Below are positions 37,048-45,124 of a stretch of 64,000 bases of DNA, piece by piece. Source of the DNA: an uncultured Bacilli bacterium (GTDB lineage Bacteria; Bacillota_I; Bacilli_A; RF39; UBA660). Where the stretch lies: the NCBI GenBank assembly GCA_934102255.1, contig CAKOSN010000004.1:1-64000 (forward strand), written 5' to 3'. The translations under genes were made by a program, and so were the position numbers. The notes beneath the pieces are model-generated. The model saw only the letters and a program-made list of their open reading frames with translations. It was not told the origin of the DNA and did no database searches. Each line of letters starts with the position of its first letter. Position 1 is the first letter of the stretch.

Positions 37048-37228
37048 AAAAGATGAAATTCAATTATATTATTTAATTTGTGATATTTCTAAAATATGTA
37101 AAAAATATTTTTATAATAGAAAATATTTACCACAAGATGCATGGTCAACTGAAACAGTAGTTAAATCAATTTATCAAAAGTCAAAAGTATTAAATAAAAA
37201 ATATGATGAAATTAAAAAATGTAAATAA
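37037..37228 (+). CDS. Small hypothetical protein, 63 aa
   Basis: ATG with TGGAGGA upstream, overlapping the previous gene by 11 nt. Contains YYLICDISKICKKYFYNRKYLPQD pattern split by turns; soluble, basic C-terminus. No family recognised. Confidence 0.5.
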   Translation: MIDEKDEIQLYYLICDISKICKKYFYNRKYLPQDAWSTETVVKSIYQKSKVLNKKYDEIKKCK

Positions 37229-37277
37229 AAATTAGTATATTAATATAATGATTTTATTTTAAGAAAGAGGGAATAAT

Positions 37278-37952
37278 ATGAATCCACTATATGAATTAGA
37301 TGTAAAAAAATTCAAAGAAAATTATGATTTAGGTGAATTTTGTATGCTTGAGTATTTAAAAGATTATATTCCAAATGATTTAGAAGATTTATATACGGAT
37401 GCCATGAATTATAATGAAATTTTTTGCAATGATTGGACTATCAATAAGTTATTCGAAATGGGGAAAGAAGATAATTATTGGATAAGTAAAGCTAATAATT
37501 TTATAAAAAAATATAATGTTCCTAAAGAAGATTATGGAGAGCATCAAAAATATTTTGATAAGTATATTGAAATTAGAGATAAACTTCTTGACGAACTAGG
37601 ATTAAGTCGTTATATAAGTGATGATTTATCTATTGATATGATTTCAACTACTGGATTACTTGAAGGAGAAATTGTTACTGAAATTAAAAGTATGAATTTA
37701 GTTAATTCTTATACAGTAGCAAGAGCTATTAGTTTTGGATATTGTGTTGAACTTCACTATAACGAAGGTGAATCTACGATTGAGTATGGATACAAGATTA
37801 CTCATGATTATTGGGAAAGTGAAGTTGAAGAAATAACTTGGTTTAACCTTGATATGAAAGATGATGAAATACTTAATAAATTATTTGAATTATATGATGA
37901 ACATTTTGGAATAGAAAAAGAGCAAGAAAAAGATTTAGAAATAGAAATGTAA
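37278..37952 (+). CDS. Hypothetical acidic protein, 224 aa, with shared tail
   Basis: ATG after AAAGAGGG. Strongly acidic and soluble. The C-terminal half (YTVARAISFGYCVELHY...YKITHDYWESEVEEITWF) looks like a beta-rich domain. The net acidic character recalls DNA-mimic antirestriction proteins, but I see no ArdA signature and do not assign it. Ends EQEKDLEIEM, a clear shared tail. Confidence 0.6.
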   Translation: MNPLYELDVKKFKENYDLGEFCMLEYLKDYIPNDLEDLYTDAMNYNEIFCNDWTINKLFEMGKEDNYWISKANNFIKKYNVPKEDYGEHQKYFDKYIEIRDKLLDELGLSRYISDDLSIDMISTTGLLEGEIVTEIKSMNLVNSYTVARAISFGYCVELHYNEGESTIEYGYKITHDYWESEVEEITWFNLDMKDDEILNKLFELYDEHFGIEKEQEKDLEIEM

Positions 37953-37956
37953 CTTG

Positions 37957-37986
37957 TTGTAAATTTTTTCTGTTTTGTGGTATAAT
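37957..37986 (+). promoter_or_regulatory. Promoter for the 98-aa gene
   Basis: TTGTAA (37957-37962), 18 bp, TATAAT (37981-37986), 22 nt before the next start codon. Confidence 0.55.
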
Positions 37987-38008
37987 AGTCAGCCGATAGG
38001 GGGACTTT

Positions 38009-38305
38009 ATGAAAGATTATAAACAAATACTAAAAGAAGTAAACAATACTATAACTAGCAATAAGATTTTTTCAAAACAAGATTTTGAAAAAATGAGTGA
38101 TTATCTTTTTACTATGAAACAACCTTTAGTTTTTTCAGAACCAAATTCTATTGAATATTATGTTTATTTTGCTATTCAAAATACTTCTCTATATTTAGAT
38201 AAATGTAGAAATAAGAATATAAATTGGAATGTATCTTACCAGAAATTAGGAAAAAAGATAACAAAATATTGGACTAAGGAGTACAAAAAGTTTAGTCTAG
38301 CATAG
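38009..38305 (+). CDS. Hypothetical protein, 98 aa
   Basis: ATG after AGGGGGAC, with its own promoter upstream and a terminator downstream, so a single-gene unit. Basic at the C-terminus, soluble, helical. No family recognised and no acidic tail. Confidence 0.55.
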   Translation: MKDYKQILKEVNNTITSNKIFSKQDFEKMSDYLFTMKQPLVFSEPNSIEYYVYFAIQNTSLYLDKCRNKNINWNVSYQKLGKKITKYWTKEYKKFSLA

Positions 38306-38337
38306 ATTGTTACTGGATTAGTATTTATGTATGGAAG

Positions 38338-38362
38338 CCACTTTAATTATTAAGTGGTTTTT
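38338..38362 (+). terminator. Rho-independent terminator
   Basis: CCACTT / AAGTGG stem with an 8-nt AT loop followed by TTTTT, 30 nt after the 98-aa gene. Confidence 0.65.
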
Positions 38363-38386
38363 ATTTGCATGAAAGGAAAGAATAAA

Positions 38387-39121
38387 ATGAAAAAACTAAA
38401 AATTTTTTTGTTATTGATATTATTGTCTTCTTTAATATATTGTGTTTTTGAAATATACCAAATATATAAAGAAGAAAAAAATACAGCAGATATAAAAGAA
38501 GAACTAATTGAATTAGTTGATATTCCTGAAAATATAGAAGAGGAATCATCTTTTAGTGTAAATTTTTCAGAATTACAAAAAATTAATCCTGATATTGTGG
38601 GGTGGATTTTAATTGATGGAACTCAAATTAACTATCCAATTGTTCAAGGAAAAGATAATTCATATTACTTGAATCATTCTTATGATAAAAAATGGAGTGG
38701 CTTTGGTAGTATTTTTATGGATTATTCTTCATCAAAAAATTTTTCTGACTATAATACATTTATATATGGTCATCATACAAAAAATGGATCTATGTTTGGA
38801 GAAATATATAAATACATGAATAAGTCTTTTTATGATGAACATCCGACTTTTAAATTATATACACCAGATGGAAATTACAATGTTAAAGTATTTAGTTCTT
38901 ATGTTGCTGATACTGAATCCGATTCATATAATCAAAATTATTCTTCGTTGGAAGATTATAATGATTATTTGAATTATATAGTATCTAAAAGTAATTATAA
39001 AACGAATATAGAGGTTAATTATATTAAAGACAAAATAATAACTTTATATTCGTGTTCGAGAGAAGGAAACTGGAATAAAAAATCAAGATATTTTATACAT
39101 GGAATTCTTGAAAAATACTAG
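38387..39121 (+). CDS. srtB: Class B sortase
   Basis: A 244-aa transpeptidase that attaches surface proteins to peptidoglycan. ATG 38387 follows GAAAGGAAAG. N-terminal membrane anchor (~3-24). The catalytic domain begins NPDIVGWILIDGTQINYPIV and DNSYYL, the class B pattern. Catalytic His is in FIYGHHTKN, Cys in LYSCS, Arg in RYFIHG. The SpaA-type protein of this ICE, with VQTG and a hydrophobic/basic tail, is the obvious candidate substrate although the genes are 32 kb apart. Full length. Confidence 0.88.
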   Translation: MKKLKIFLLLILLSSLIYCVFEIYQIYKEEKNTADIKEELIELVDIPENIEEESSFSVNFSELQKINPDIVGWILIDGTQINYPIVQGKDNSYYLNHSYDKKWSGFGSIFMDYSSSKNFSDYNTFIYGHHTKNGSMFGEIYKYMNKSFYDEHPTFKLYTPDGNYNVKVFSSYVADTESDSYNQNYSSLEDYNDYLNYIVSKSNYKTNIEVNYIKDKIITLYSCSREGNWNKKSRYFIHGILEKY

Positions 39122-39152
39122 TAAAAACAATGATTTTTAAGGCAAAATATGA

Positions 39153-39158
39153 TATAAT
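39153..39158 (+). promoter_or_regulatory. -10 element before the XRE regulator gene
   Basis: TATAAT in a short AT-rich gap, 42 nt before the start codon; the -35 region is poor. Confidence 0.4.
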
Positions 39159-39200
39159 ATAATTAGTTAAAATTGCTTTTGCAGAAAGTGAGATGATTAT

Positions 39201-39914
39201 ATGTTAGAGGATTTAAGAAGAGAAAGAGAAGAACAAGGTTATACTTGTACAGATATAGGATCTATGTTTGGATTAAGTAAAAGTGGTTATAGACAAATAG
39301 AAGTTGGCAAAACAATTCTTTCTTATGAAAGAGCTGTTGAAATTGCAACATTATTAGGAAAGAAACCTGATGATATTTTTTTAAAGGATATAATTTTGAT
39401 GAAAGGTGAAAACTTTAGATTTATTCAAGATGCTTCTGAAAAAACATTAGAATATATTAAACGAATTGAAAATATTAAATATGCTGACAGACTTGAAGTT
39501 TGTATAGATTTATTTAAAAAATGGAGCAATAAATCTATAAGTAATGGTAAGGGAGTTGTTTTTAAACCATCTGCTATGGGGTTTGATGATTCACTAGGTA
39601 CTGAAATATCTGATTTTTTATTCGTAATGTTAAACAATGATAGAATAAAAAAGGCAGGTAAGTTAGTATTGACAAAAAATGATGATAGTATTTGCAATGA
39701 TACAAGTAGAAAAATTATTGCTGACTTTAAAAAACTTGAATTTACTGAACAAGTGGATGTTTTAACTGAATTGATTGTCAAATTAGATAACAAAACATTA
39801 TTTATGGAGAAAACAGATTTTCCTAAATTTAGCAGGTTTATGACTGGTTATGATGTTGGAAATGAAATGAGAAATTTTAAAAAAGCATACATTCAAGTTA
39901 GTAATGAACAATAA
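39201..39914 (+). CDS. XRE-family regulator with C-terminal effector-like domain
   Basis: A 237-aa protein. The Cro/C1 helix-turn-helix spans ~1-62 (YTCTDIGSMFGLSKSGYRQIEVGK). The remaining ~170 residues are an unassigned helical domain. Located just before the SHOCT and recombinase genes, a usual place for the ICE excision/transfer regulator. Its own promoter and a strong terminator make it a monocistronic unit. Confidence 0.78.
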   Translation: MLEDLRREREEQGYTCTDIGSMFGLSKSGYRQIEVGKTILSYERAVEIATLLGKKPDDIFLKDIILMKGENFRFIQDASEKTLEYIKRIENIKYADRLEVCIDLFKKWSNKSISNGKGVVFKPSAMGFDDSLGTEISDFLFVMLNNDRIKKAGKLVLTKNDDSICNDTSRKIIADFKKLEFTEQVDVLTELIVKLDNKTLFMEKTDFPKFSRFMTGYDVGNEMRNFKKAYIQVSNEQ

Positions 39915-39951
39915 CTTTTAGCTATGACTAATTCTTTTTGGATTAACTGAT

Positions 39952-39976
39952 GGATACATTTATGTATCCTTTTTTT
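39952..39976 (+). terminator. Strong Rho-independent terminator
   Basis: GGATACA / TGTATCC with loop TTTA, followed by a run of seven to eight T. Confidence 0.75.
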
Positions 39977-40001
39977 GTCGTACCAAAAAGGAGAGATATT
40001 T

Positions 40002-40160
40002 ATAGAAAATAAAACTTTAGAAAAAAAGAATTGCAATAATGTATTGGCGTATAGTATGAAGTTAGCATTATTAAATGAATTATTAAGATTAAATAAAATA
40101 ACAGAGCAAGAATATTCATTGATTAGAGCAAAAATTAAATTGGAACACAAAATCGTTTAA
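40002..40160 (+). CDS. SHOCT-like small protein, apparent ATA start
   Basis: About 52 aa. The pattern ENKTLEKK...LAYSMKLALLNELLRLNKITEQEYSLI matches the small SHOCT-type protein that often lies just before the serine recombinase in Tn1549-type ICEs. The Shine-Dalgarno AAAAAGGAGAG is at 39985-39996; the codon at normal spacing where homologues start is ATA (40002). The only canonical in-frame codon upstream (TTG 39975) lies before the ribosome site and in the terminator T-run. So the gene uses ATA, or its ATG was lost. Confidence 0.6.
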   Translation: MENKTLEKKNCNNVLAYSMKLALLNELLRLNKITEQEYSLIRAKIKLEHKIV

Positions 40161-40189
40161 TTTGATTCTAAAACTGCTCAAATGTGTGT

Positions 40190-40223
40190 TATAATTGAAT
40201 AGGAAAGTTTTGCTATAAACTTT
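40190..40223 (+). promoter_or_regulatory. Recombinase promoter region with operator-like dyad
   Basis: An extended -10 (TGTTATAAT, TATAAT at 40190-40195) is followed by a dyad AAAGTTT-TGCTAT-AAACTTT (40204-40223), which lies at the expected transcript start and before AAAGGAGA of the recombinase. A regulator bound there would block transcription. Confidence 0.5.
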
Positions 40224-40244
40224 GATTGAGGAAAGGAGATTTTA

Positions 40245-42092
40245 GTGGGTAATGTTAAAGTTATAGCAGCTAATCCAAAAAAAGCACATGGCATAAAAGG
40301 TCTTATAAAGAAATTATTAAGAGTGTGTGCATACTGTCGTGTAAGTACAGGTACTGATGAACAAAAAACTAGTTACGAATCTCAAATAAAGTATTATAAA
40401 CAAAAAATAAAACAAAATGCTGATTGGGAACTTGTTGATATATATGCTGATGAAGCAATTTCAGGAACGCAAGTTTACAAAAGAATAAATTTTAAACGAA
40501 TGATAGATGATGCTTTAGCAGGTAAAATAGACATGATACTTGTAAAATCAATTTCAAGATTTGGTCGAAATACTGTAGACATTTTGAAGTATATTCGTTT
40601 ATTAAAAGAACATGGTGTAGCAGTTTATTTTGAAGAAGAAAATATTAATACAATGCAGATGCAAGGAGAAATATTATTAACTGTTTTATCTGCAATTGCC
40701 CAACAAGGTAGTGCTACAATATCTTCAAGTGTTGCCTTGGGAGCAAGAATGAAAATGAAAAGAGGAGAATTAGTTGGACATTATGCTCCTTATGGTTATA
40801 GATACGATAAAGATAAAGAAGAATTAATCATATATGAAGAAGAAGCACAAGTTGTTAGAGAAGTATTTAGACTGTATGTAGAGGAAGGTTTGGGAACAGC
40901 ACGAATTGCTAGAGTATTAAATAACAGGAAAATTCCAAGCCCAACTAATAAGATGTGGTCAGGAACTGTTATTACAAGAATGATACGAAATGAAAAGTAT
41001 TGTGGTGATTTATTAACAGGTAAAACTTATACAAGTGATCCTATTTCTAAAAAGAAAATAATTAATCATGGTGAAAAAGATAAATTTTATACTAAAAATC
41101 ATCATGCAGCAATTGTTGATAGAGAAATTTGGGAGAAGGCAAATGCTTTATTAGATAGAAGAACTAGTGAGTATAAGGAAAAAAATAAGCTTAATAAAGA
41201 AAGTCACATGTATCCTTTCAGTAGTAAAATTGATTGTGGATGCTGTGGTCAAAAATTTATTAGGAGATCTTGGGCACCACATAAACCAGGGCAACCAAAA
41301 AGAGTTGCTTGGTCTTGTAGAACATTCATGAGGAGAAACGATAATTATTGTCAGAATATAGGTAATGTTAAAGAAAATATAATTGAAGAAGCATTTGTAC
41401 AAGCATACAATAGTGTATGTGAAAATCATACTATAATTATTAATCAATTATTGGACACAATGGAAAAAATATTATCTGGAAATAATTATGACAAAGAAAT
41501 AGCAAAGGTTAGAGAACAAATTAACACTTTTAAAGATAGAGAATCTAATCTTGTTGATATGAAGTTAGATGGAATAATAGATTCAAATATATATGTGCAA
41601 AAAAGTGATGAAATTAAAAATAAAATTTTATTGCTTGAAGAAAAGTTGGATGAGTACAAAAATATCATGAAAGATGAAAATGATATTAAAAGAAGAATTG
41701 GAGAATTTAAATCCATATTCAAAAAGAAAAATATATTAACTGAATTTGATTCAGTAGTATTTAATAGCATTACAGATAAAATTATAATTGGAGAAAAAGA
41801 TGAGTTTGATGTTTTGAATCCAAATGTAATAAAATTTGTATTTAGAAATGGAAAAGAAGTAAAACAAGCGTTACCCCGTAAATTAAATAGCAAACAAACC
41901 GTTATAGAAAAATATGCTGAAGAAATAAGAAAGCAACAATCTTCAGCTTCCTCATCTGAGGAAAATATAATACAAGTGAATACGAAAGAAGTTGATGAAA
42001 ATGAAAGCGTTGAATTTGACTCCATTGGTGCAAATTGCAACAACGAGAAATACATGCCTTGCCACTCCAAGAGGCCTTATAGCTGTAATTGA
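40245..42092 (+). CDS. Large serine recombinase (ICE integrase)
   Basis: A 615-aa site-specific recombinase. GTG start after AAAGGAGA. The resolvase catalytic domain (~27-170) has the nucleophile Ser in AYCRVSTG and SISRFGRNTVD. The Recombinase domain (~190-290, YAPYGYRYDKD...IARVLNNRKIPSP) is followed by a zinc ribbon (DCGCCGQKF...CRTF...YC) and a coiled coil (~395-470), as in Tn1549/TndX types. The last ~15 codons run into the sequence of the interrupted serS gene, so the native C-terminus in the circular form must differ. Confidence 0.93.
   Translation: MGNVKVIAANPKKAHGIKGLIKKLLRVCAYCRVSTGTDEQKTSYESQIKYYKQKIKQNADWELVDIYADEAISGTQVYKRINFKRMIDDALAGKIDMILVKSISRFGRNTVDILKYIRLLKEHGVAVYFEEENINTMQMQGEILLTVLSAIAQQGSATISSSVALGARMKMKRGELVGHYAPYGYRYDKDKEELIIYEEEAQVVREVFRLYVEEGLGTARIARVLNNRKIPSPTNKMWSGTVITRMIRNEKYCGDLLTGKTYTSDPISKKKIINHGEKDKFYTKNHHAAIVDREIWEKANALLDRRTSEYKEKNKLNKESHMYPFSSKIDCGCCGQKFIRRSWAPHKPGQPKRVAWSCRTFMRRNDNYCQNIGNVKENIIEEAFVQAYNSVCENHTIIINQLLDTMEKILSGNNYDKEIAKVREQINTFKDRESNLVDMKLDGIIDSNIYVQKSDEIKNKILLLEEKLDEYKNIMKDENDIKRRIGEFKSIFKKKNILTEFDSVVFNSITDKIIIGEKDEFDVLNPNVIKFVFRNGKEVKQALPRKLNSKQTVIEKYAEEIRKQQSSASSSEENIIQVNTKEVDENESVEFDSIGANCNNEKYMPCHSKRPYSCN
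42030..42080 (+). other. Probable right attachment site (attR)
   Basis: Here the recombinase reading frame meets the conserved 3' part of seryl-tRNA synthetase in another frame. The switch falls at about 42,040-42,060. Without attL or an empty site the crossover bases cannot be fixed. Confidence 0.6.
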
Positions 42093-42186
42093 AAATAACT
42101 ATCAAGAGGACGGCAGTGTTAAAATACCAAAAGTATTACAACCATACATGGGCGGCTTAGAAGTAATTAAACCTAAAAATAAATAA
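42052..42186 (+). pseudogene. serS: 3' end of seryl-tRNA synthetase gene, cut by the ICE
   Basis: In frame, the last ~44 codons read ATPRGLIAVIENNYQEDG then VLQPYMGGLEVI, which is the C-terminal signature of class II seryl-tRNA synthetase (motif 3 region onward). Nothing upstream in this frame resembles the enzyme; it is replaced by ICE sequence. A terminator follows the TAA. The 5' part should lie left of the ICE. An essential gene should not be broken, so the ICE left end may supply a replacement 3' end, or another copy exists. Confidence 0.8.
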
Positions 42187-42198
42187 TTAAAAAAAGAA

Positions 42199-42231
42199 AT
42201 AGTACTGATTAAATTTTTCAGTACTATTTTT
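42199..42231 (+). terminator. serS terminator
   Basis: Perfect 10-bp stem ATAGTACTGA / TCAGTACTAT, 9-nt AT loop, then T-run. Confidence 0.8.
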
Positions 42232-42282
42232 AGCTTTAGTGAAAATCAATGTCTGATAATTCTTAACTAATTAGTTTAGTTA

Positions 42283-42311
42283 TTGCTAGCTTAAATTTTT
42301 TATGATATAAT
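42283..42311 (+). promoter_or_regulatory. Promoter of the 266-aa gene
   Basis: TTGCTA (42283-42288), 17 bp, TATAAT (42306-42311), 29 nt before the start codon. Confidence 0.65.
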
Positions 42312-42340
42312 ACTTATCGCTAAGAAATGAGGGTGTTTAT

Positions 42341-43141
42341 ATGACAGTATCAGGTTCAATACCAGTAAACCTAAAGAAATTTAATAATGAGGTAATTGAA
42401 AAATCTATTGATTATCTTAATACTAATAATAAAAATTTTAAAGTTACTTTAATGAGTAGTCCAATCGCTGGGATTCCACAAATAGGTTTTGAAATGGAAT
42501 TAGATTTTAAAATTCAGTTTACTCAAGATAAAGAATACATATCTTATGCTAATATTTGCCTAAATGTAGGTGGATATGATGAAAAAAATTATAAAACAGG
42601 TGGTCGCAATGACAATACTAGAGAATTTAATAAGATTTTAGAAGAAGTAGATGCCAATGCCGTTTTAACTATTTCTAGTTGTCCCGTTGATGACATTTAT
42701 TATTTATTATATCTAAATTTCTTTCAAGCCATGCTAGTAACTTTAAAAAGCGTTGGCAAATCAGTTGAGTATTTTTACCGAGATGACTATGGAATGAAAG
42801 ACTTTAAATATAACAATGTCGAATATTTCGAAAAATTAAAGGGCATGTATATCAATAGTCGTAAAAAATATTTTAAAGAATTGCCACCAAAGAAACAAGA
42901 AAAAGAAGAAATATTTCAGTGTGAGTATCCTACTTATGAAGATTTGTTAAACAAATATTATCATTCTGATAATCATACTTCTGTTTGGGCAAAAGAAAAA
43001 GATATCGCTACAAGATATCAAGAACTAGCAAAAAGCCAAAAAGCCAGCAAAGAAGATGTTTCTAGTATTCTTATTCCTTTGATTCTTGTAATTATCTTTT
43101 TGTTTATTATGTTTATCTCTTTTATAGGTTACATGTCTTAA
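42341..43141 (+). CDS. Hypothetical tail-anchored membrane protein, 266 aa
   Basis: First intact chromosomal gene after the ICE. Residues 1-~240 are soluble and cytoplasmic by charge; ~245-263 is a single C-terminal membrane helix (LIPLILVIIFLFIMFISF), so it is tail-anchored. No family recognised. Own promoter upstream. Confidence 0.65.
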   Translation: MTVSGSIPVNLKKFNNEVIEKSIDYLNTNNKNFKVTLMSSPIAGIPQIGFEMELDFKIQFTQDKEYISYANICLNVGGYDEKNYKTGGRNDNTREFNKILEEVDANAVLTISSCPVDDIYYLLYLNFFQAMLVTLKSVGKSVEYFYRDDYGMKDFKYNNVEYFEKLKGMYINSRKKYFKELPPKKQEKEEIFQCEYPTYEDLLNKYYHSDNHTSVWAKEKDIATRYQELAKSQKASKEDVSSILIPLILVIIFLFIMFISFIGYMS

Positions 43142-43241
43142 AATAGTAAAATAACGTTTTTAAAAAATTAAATACCTTTTAAATTACATTGTAATCATTT
43201 ATATCAAACCTTAACTATTAGTTTTTTACCCGATAACTAAT

Positions 43242-43277
43242 AAAAAGCTGTAATAGAGGGTATTTTCTTATTACAGC
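43242..43277 (-). terminator. Terminator of the minus-strand phospholipase-like gene
   Basis: On the minus strand GCTGTAATA / TATTACAGC (9-bp perfect stem) is followed by TTTTTATT, 18 nt after the stop codon. Confidence 0.7.
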
Positions 43278-43294
43278 ATACAAACAATTAATAA

Positions 43295-44086
43295 TTAATT
43301 TTTCTTCTTGGTTAAAGTTTTATTACTTTTATAATTTTTTAGAACATCACTAAGATCTTCGGAAAATTCTGAAACTACGCTAGGAATAAAGTCTAAAATA
43401 TCTTCAATCTTGAATACTTTTAAATCATTATCAGTTGCATAACTTTCAGCAATAAAAGCTTTAGTTTGGTCTAAAACAGCAAAAATATTTTGGGGATTAA
43501 CTTCCGATATAGGAATATCAGTAAAACTACTACCAGCACTCTTTAAAGCTTCATAATCAAAGCCGTATCCGAAATGCTCAAGAACGATTTTATTAATAGT
43601 AGTATAGTCATCATAAATACTTGTATCAGTATTATGAGTCCAAAGGTCCTTATTATTAATAACATTACCATTCTTGTGTAATCTTACGAAAGCCACTTGG
43701 CTAGCATAAATTGTTGGCTTATGGTCTTTATCTAAGAAAGTAAATGAATCTCTAAATAATTGGTTAAAGAATTTACAATCAGTATAAAGATGAAATAAAT
43801 AACCCAAAGTTTTAAAGTCGCCAGCTTCTAAATAAGCTGCATACTTATTCAAAAACAAATTTAAGTCAGGATATTGAATAACTTTATCTCTGTCATCGTC
43901 ACCGCGAAAATGAGTGGCGATTTTTTGTGTTTGCTTATCAAGGCTACTATTTTTATCGATTGAGTCAACAATTAAATTACTTAGTAAGAAATCATTACGA
44001 TTCTCTTCGCTAATCTTAATATTTTCTTTTTCTAACTCATCAAGAAAATGCATTCCTGCAGTATGATGAACAACAAATGATGCCAT
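43295..44086 (-). CDS. Zinc-dependent phospholipase C-like protein, 263 aa
   Basis: The pattern VHHTAGMHFLDEL...NDFLLSNLIVDSIDK...THFR...GYLFHLYTDCKFF resembles the Zn-dependent phospholipase C / S1-P1 nuclease-like hydrolases that Firmicutes carry as cytoplasmic proteins: early His residues, Asp in NLIVDS, and HLYTD as metal ligands. No signal peptide. Divergent from the lysR gene, with AGAAAGGAGA before its ATG, so the two may share control. Confidence 0.6.
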   Translation of the reverse strand: MASFVVHHTAGMHFLDELEKENIKISEENRNDFLLSNLIVDSIDKNSSLDKQTQKIATHFRGDDDRDKVIQYPDLNLFLNKYAAYLEAGDFKTLGYLFHLYTDCKFFNQLFRDSFTFLDKDHKPTIYASQVAFVRLHKNGNVINNKDLWTHNTDTSIYDDYTTINKIVLEHFGYGFDYEALKSAGSSFTDIPISEVNPQNIFAVLDQTKAFIAESYATDNDLKVFKIEDILDFIPSVVSEFSEDLSDVLKNYKSNKTLTKKKN

Positions 44087-44233
44087 AATTTCTCCTTTCT
44101 TAGGTATATTTTAAATAAGCCATTACAAAATGTAAAATAGAAATTAATTATAATAACGATAACTTTAGTTATAGATATTGCTTTTTTTAATTTTATGGTT
44201 ATAATAAATACTACTTAATTTGGGGGAGTTTTT

Positions 44234-45124
44234 ATGAATATTAATTTTGAATCTTATCGTATATTTTATTATGTAGCTAAAAATGGAAATATTACCAAAG
44301 CATCAACTGAGTTACATATTAGCCAACCAGGAGTAAGCAAATCATTAAAAATTTTAGAAGAACAACTAGGTTGCAAGTTATGTCTTCGTGGCAAAAAAGG
44401 AATAATTCTTACTGAAGAAGGTAAAGCTTTTTATGAAGAGCTAAAAAGAGGTATTGAATCGTTTACTAACGCTGAATATCGTCTAAAAGAAATGTTATCT
44501 TTAGAAACTGGCTTAATAAGAATTGGGATTAGTAATACTTTAACTCAAAATTATTTATTAGACTATATTAAAATATTTAATGATAGATATCCTAAAATTC
44601 AAATTCAAATTTATACTAATCCGACTTGTGAATTATTAATTAAAGCTCGCAATCATGCTCTTGACTTTATTATTTTAAATTTACCTTATGATATTCCCGA
44701 GGATTTTACTAAAAAAATATTGATAGATACTCATGATACTTTAGTTTCAGCAAGTACAAGAAATATTAAAGAAGAAATAACTCTTGATAATATTAATGAT
44801 TATCCGTTAATAATAATGGCTAGAAATTCTAATACAAGATATTTCTTAGACAACTACTTCTTAAGTCATAAAATGGTTTTAAATCCTGAAATGGAACTTG
44901 CATCTTATCAATTAGTAACTAAATTTATTGAAAAAGATTTAGGGATTGGCTTTTTGACTAAAGAATTTATTAAAAAACAACTAGAAGAAGGAACTCTCTT
45001 AGAGTTAAAAACTAATATTGTATTACCTTCTAGAGCTATCGGTATGGTTTGGCTAAAAGATAAAAGCTTATCGGTAGCTGCTACTAAATTTGTTGAAATA
45101 CTAGGAAGTAGTAATGTTAAGTAA
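44234..45124 (+). CDS. LysR-family transcriptional regulator
   Basis: A 296-aa protein with the N-terminal winged helix (FYYVAKNGNITKASTELHIS, then QPGVSKSLKILEEQLGCKL) and a periplasmic-binding-like effector domain (~90-290). GGGGGAG precedes the ATG. Divergent from the phospholipase-like gene, the usual place for its target; it overlaps the next gene by 11 nt. Ligand unknown. Confidence 0.9.
   Translation: MNINFESYRIFYYVAKNGNITKASTELHISQPGVSKSLKILEEQLGCKLCLRGKKGIILTEEGKAFYEELKRGIESFTNAEYRLKEMLSLETGLIRIGISNTLTQNYLLDYIKIFNDRYPKIQIQIYTNPTCELLIKARNHALDFIILNLPYDIPEDFTKKILIDTHDTLVSASTRNIKEEITLDNINDYPLIIMARNSNTRYFLDNYFLSHKMVLNPEMELASYQLVTKFIEKDLGIGFLTKEFIKKQLEEGTLLELKTNIVLPSRAIGMVWLKDKSLSVAATKFVEILGSSNVK

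Noticed and set aside
1..42050. Antibiotic resistance cargo on the ICE
   Set aside because: No recognised resistance gene; the GNAT protein has no aminoglycoside-type signature. The VanZ-like gene is chromosomal and not in a van cluster.
41486..42070. 194-aa minus-strand open frame opposite the recombinase
   Set aside because: Antisense to a clear catalytic gene, Ser/Phe-rich as expected for a shadow frame.
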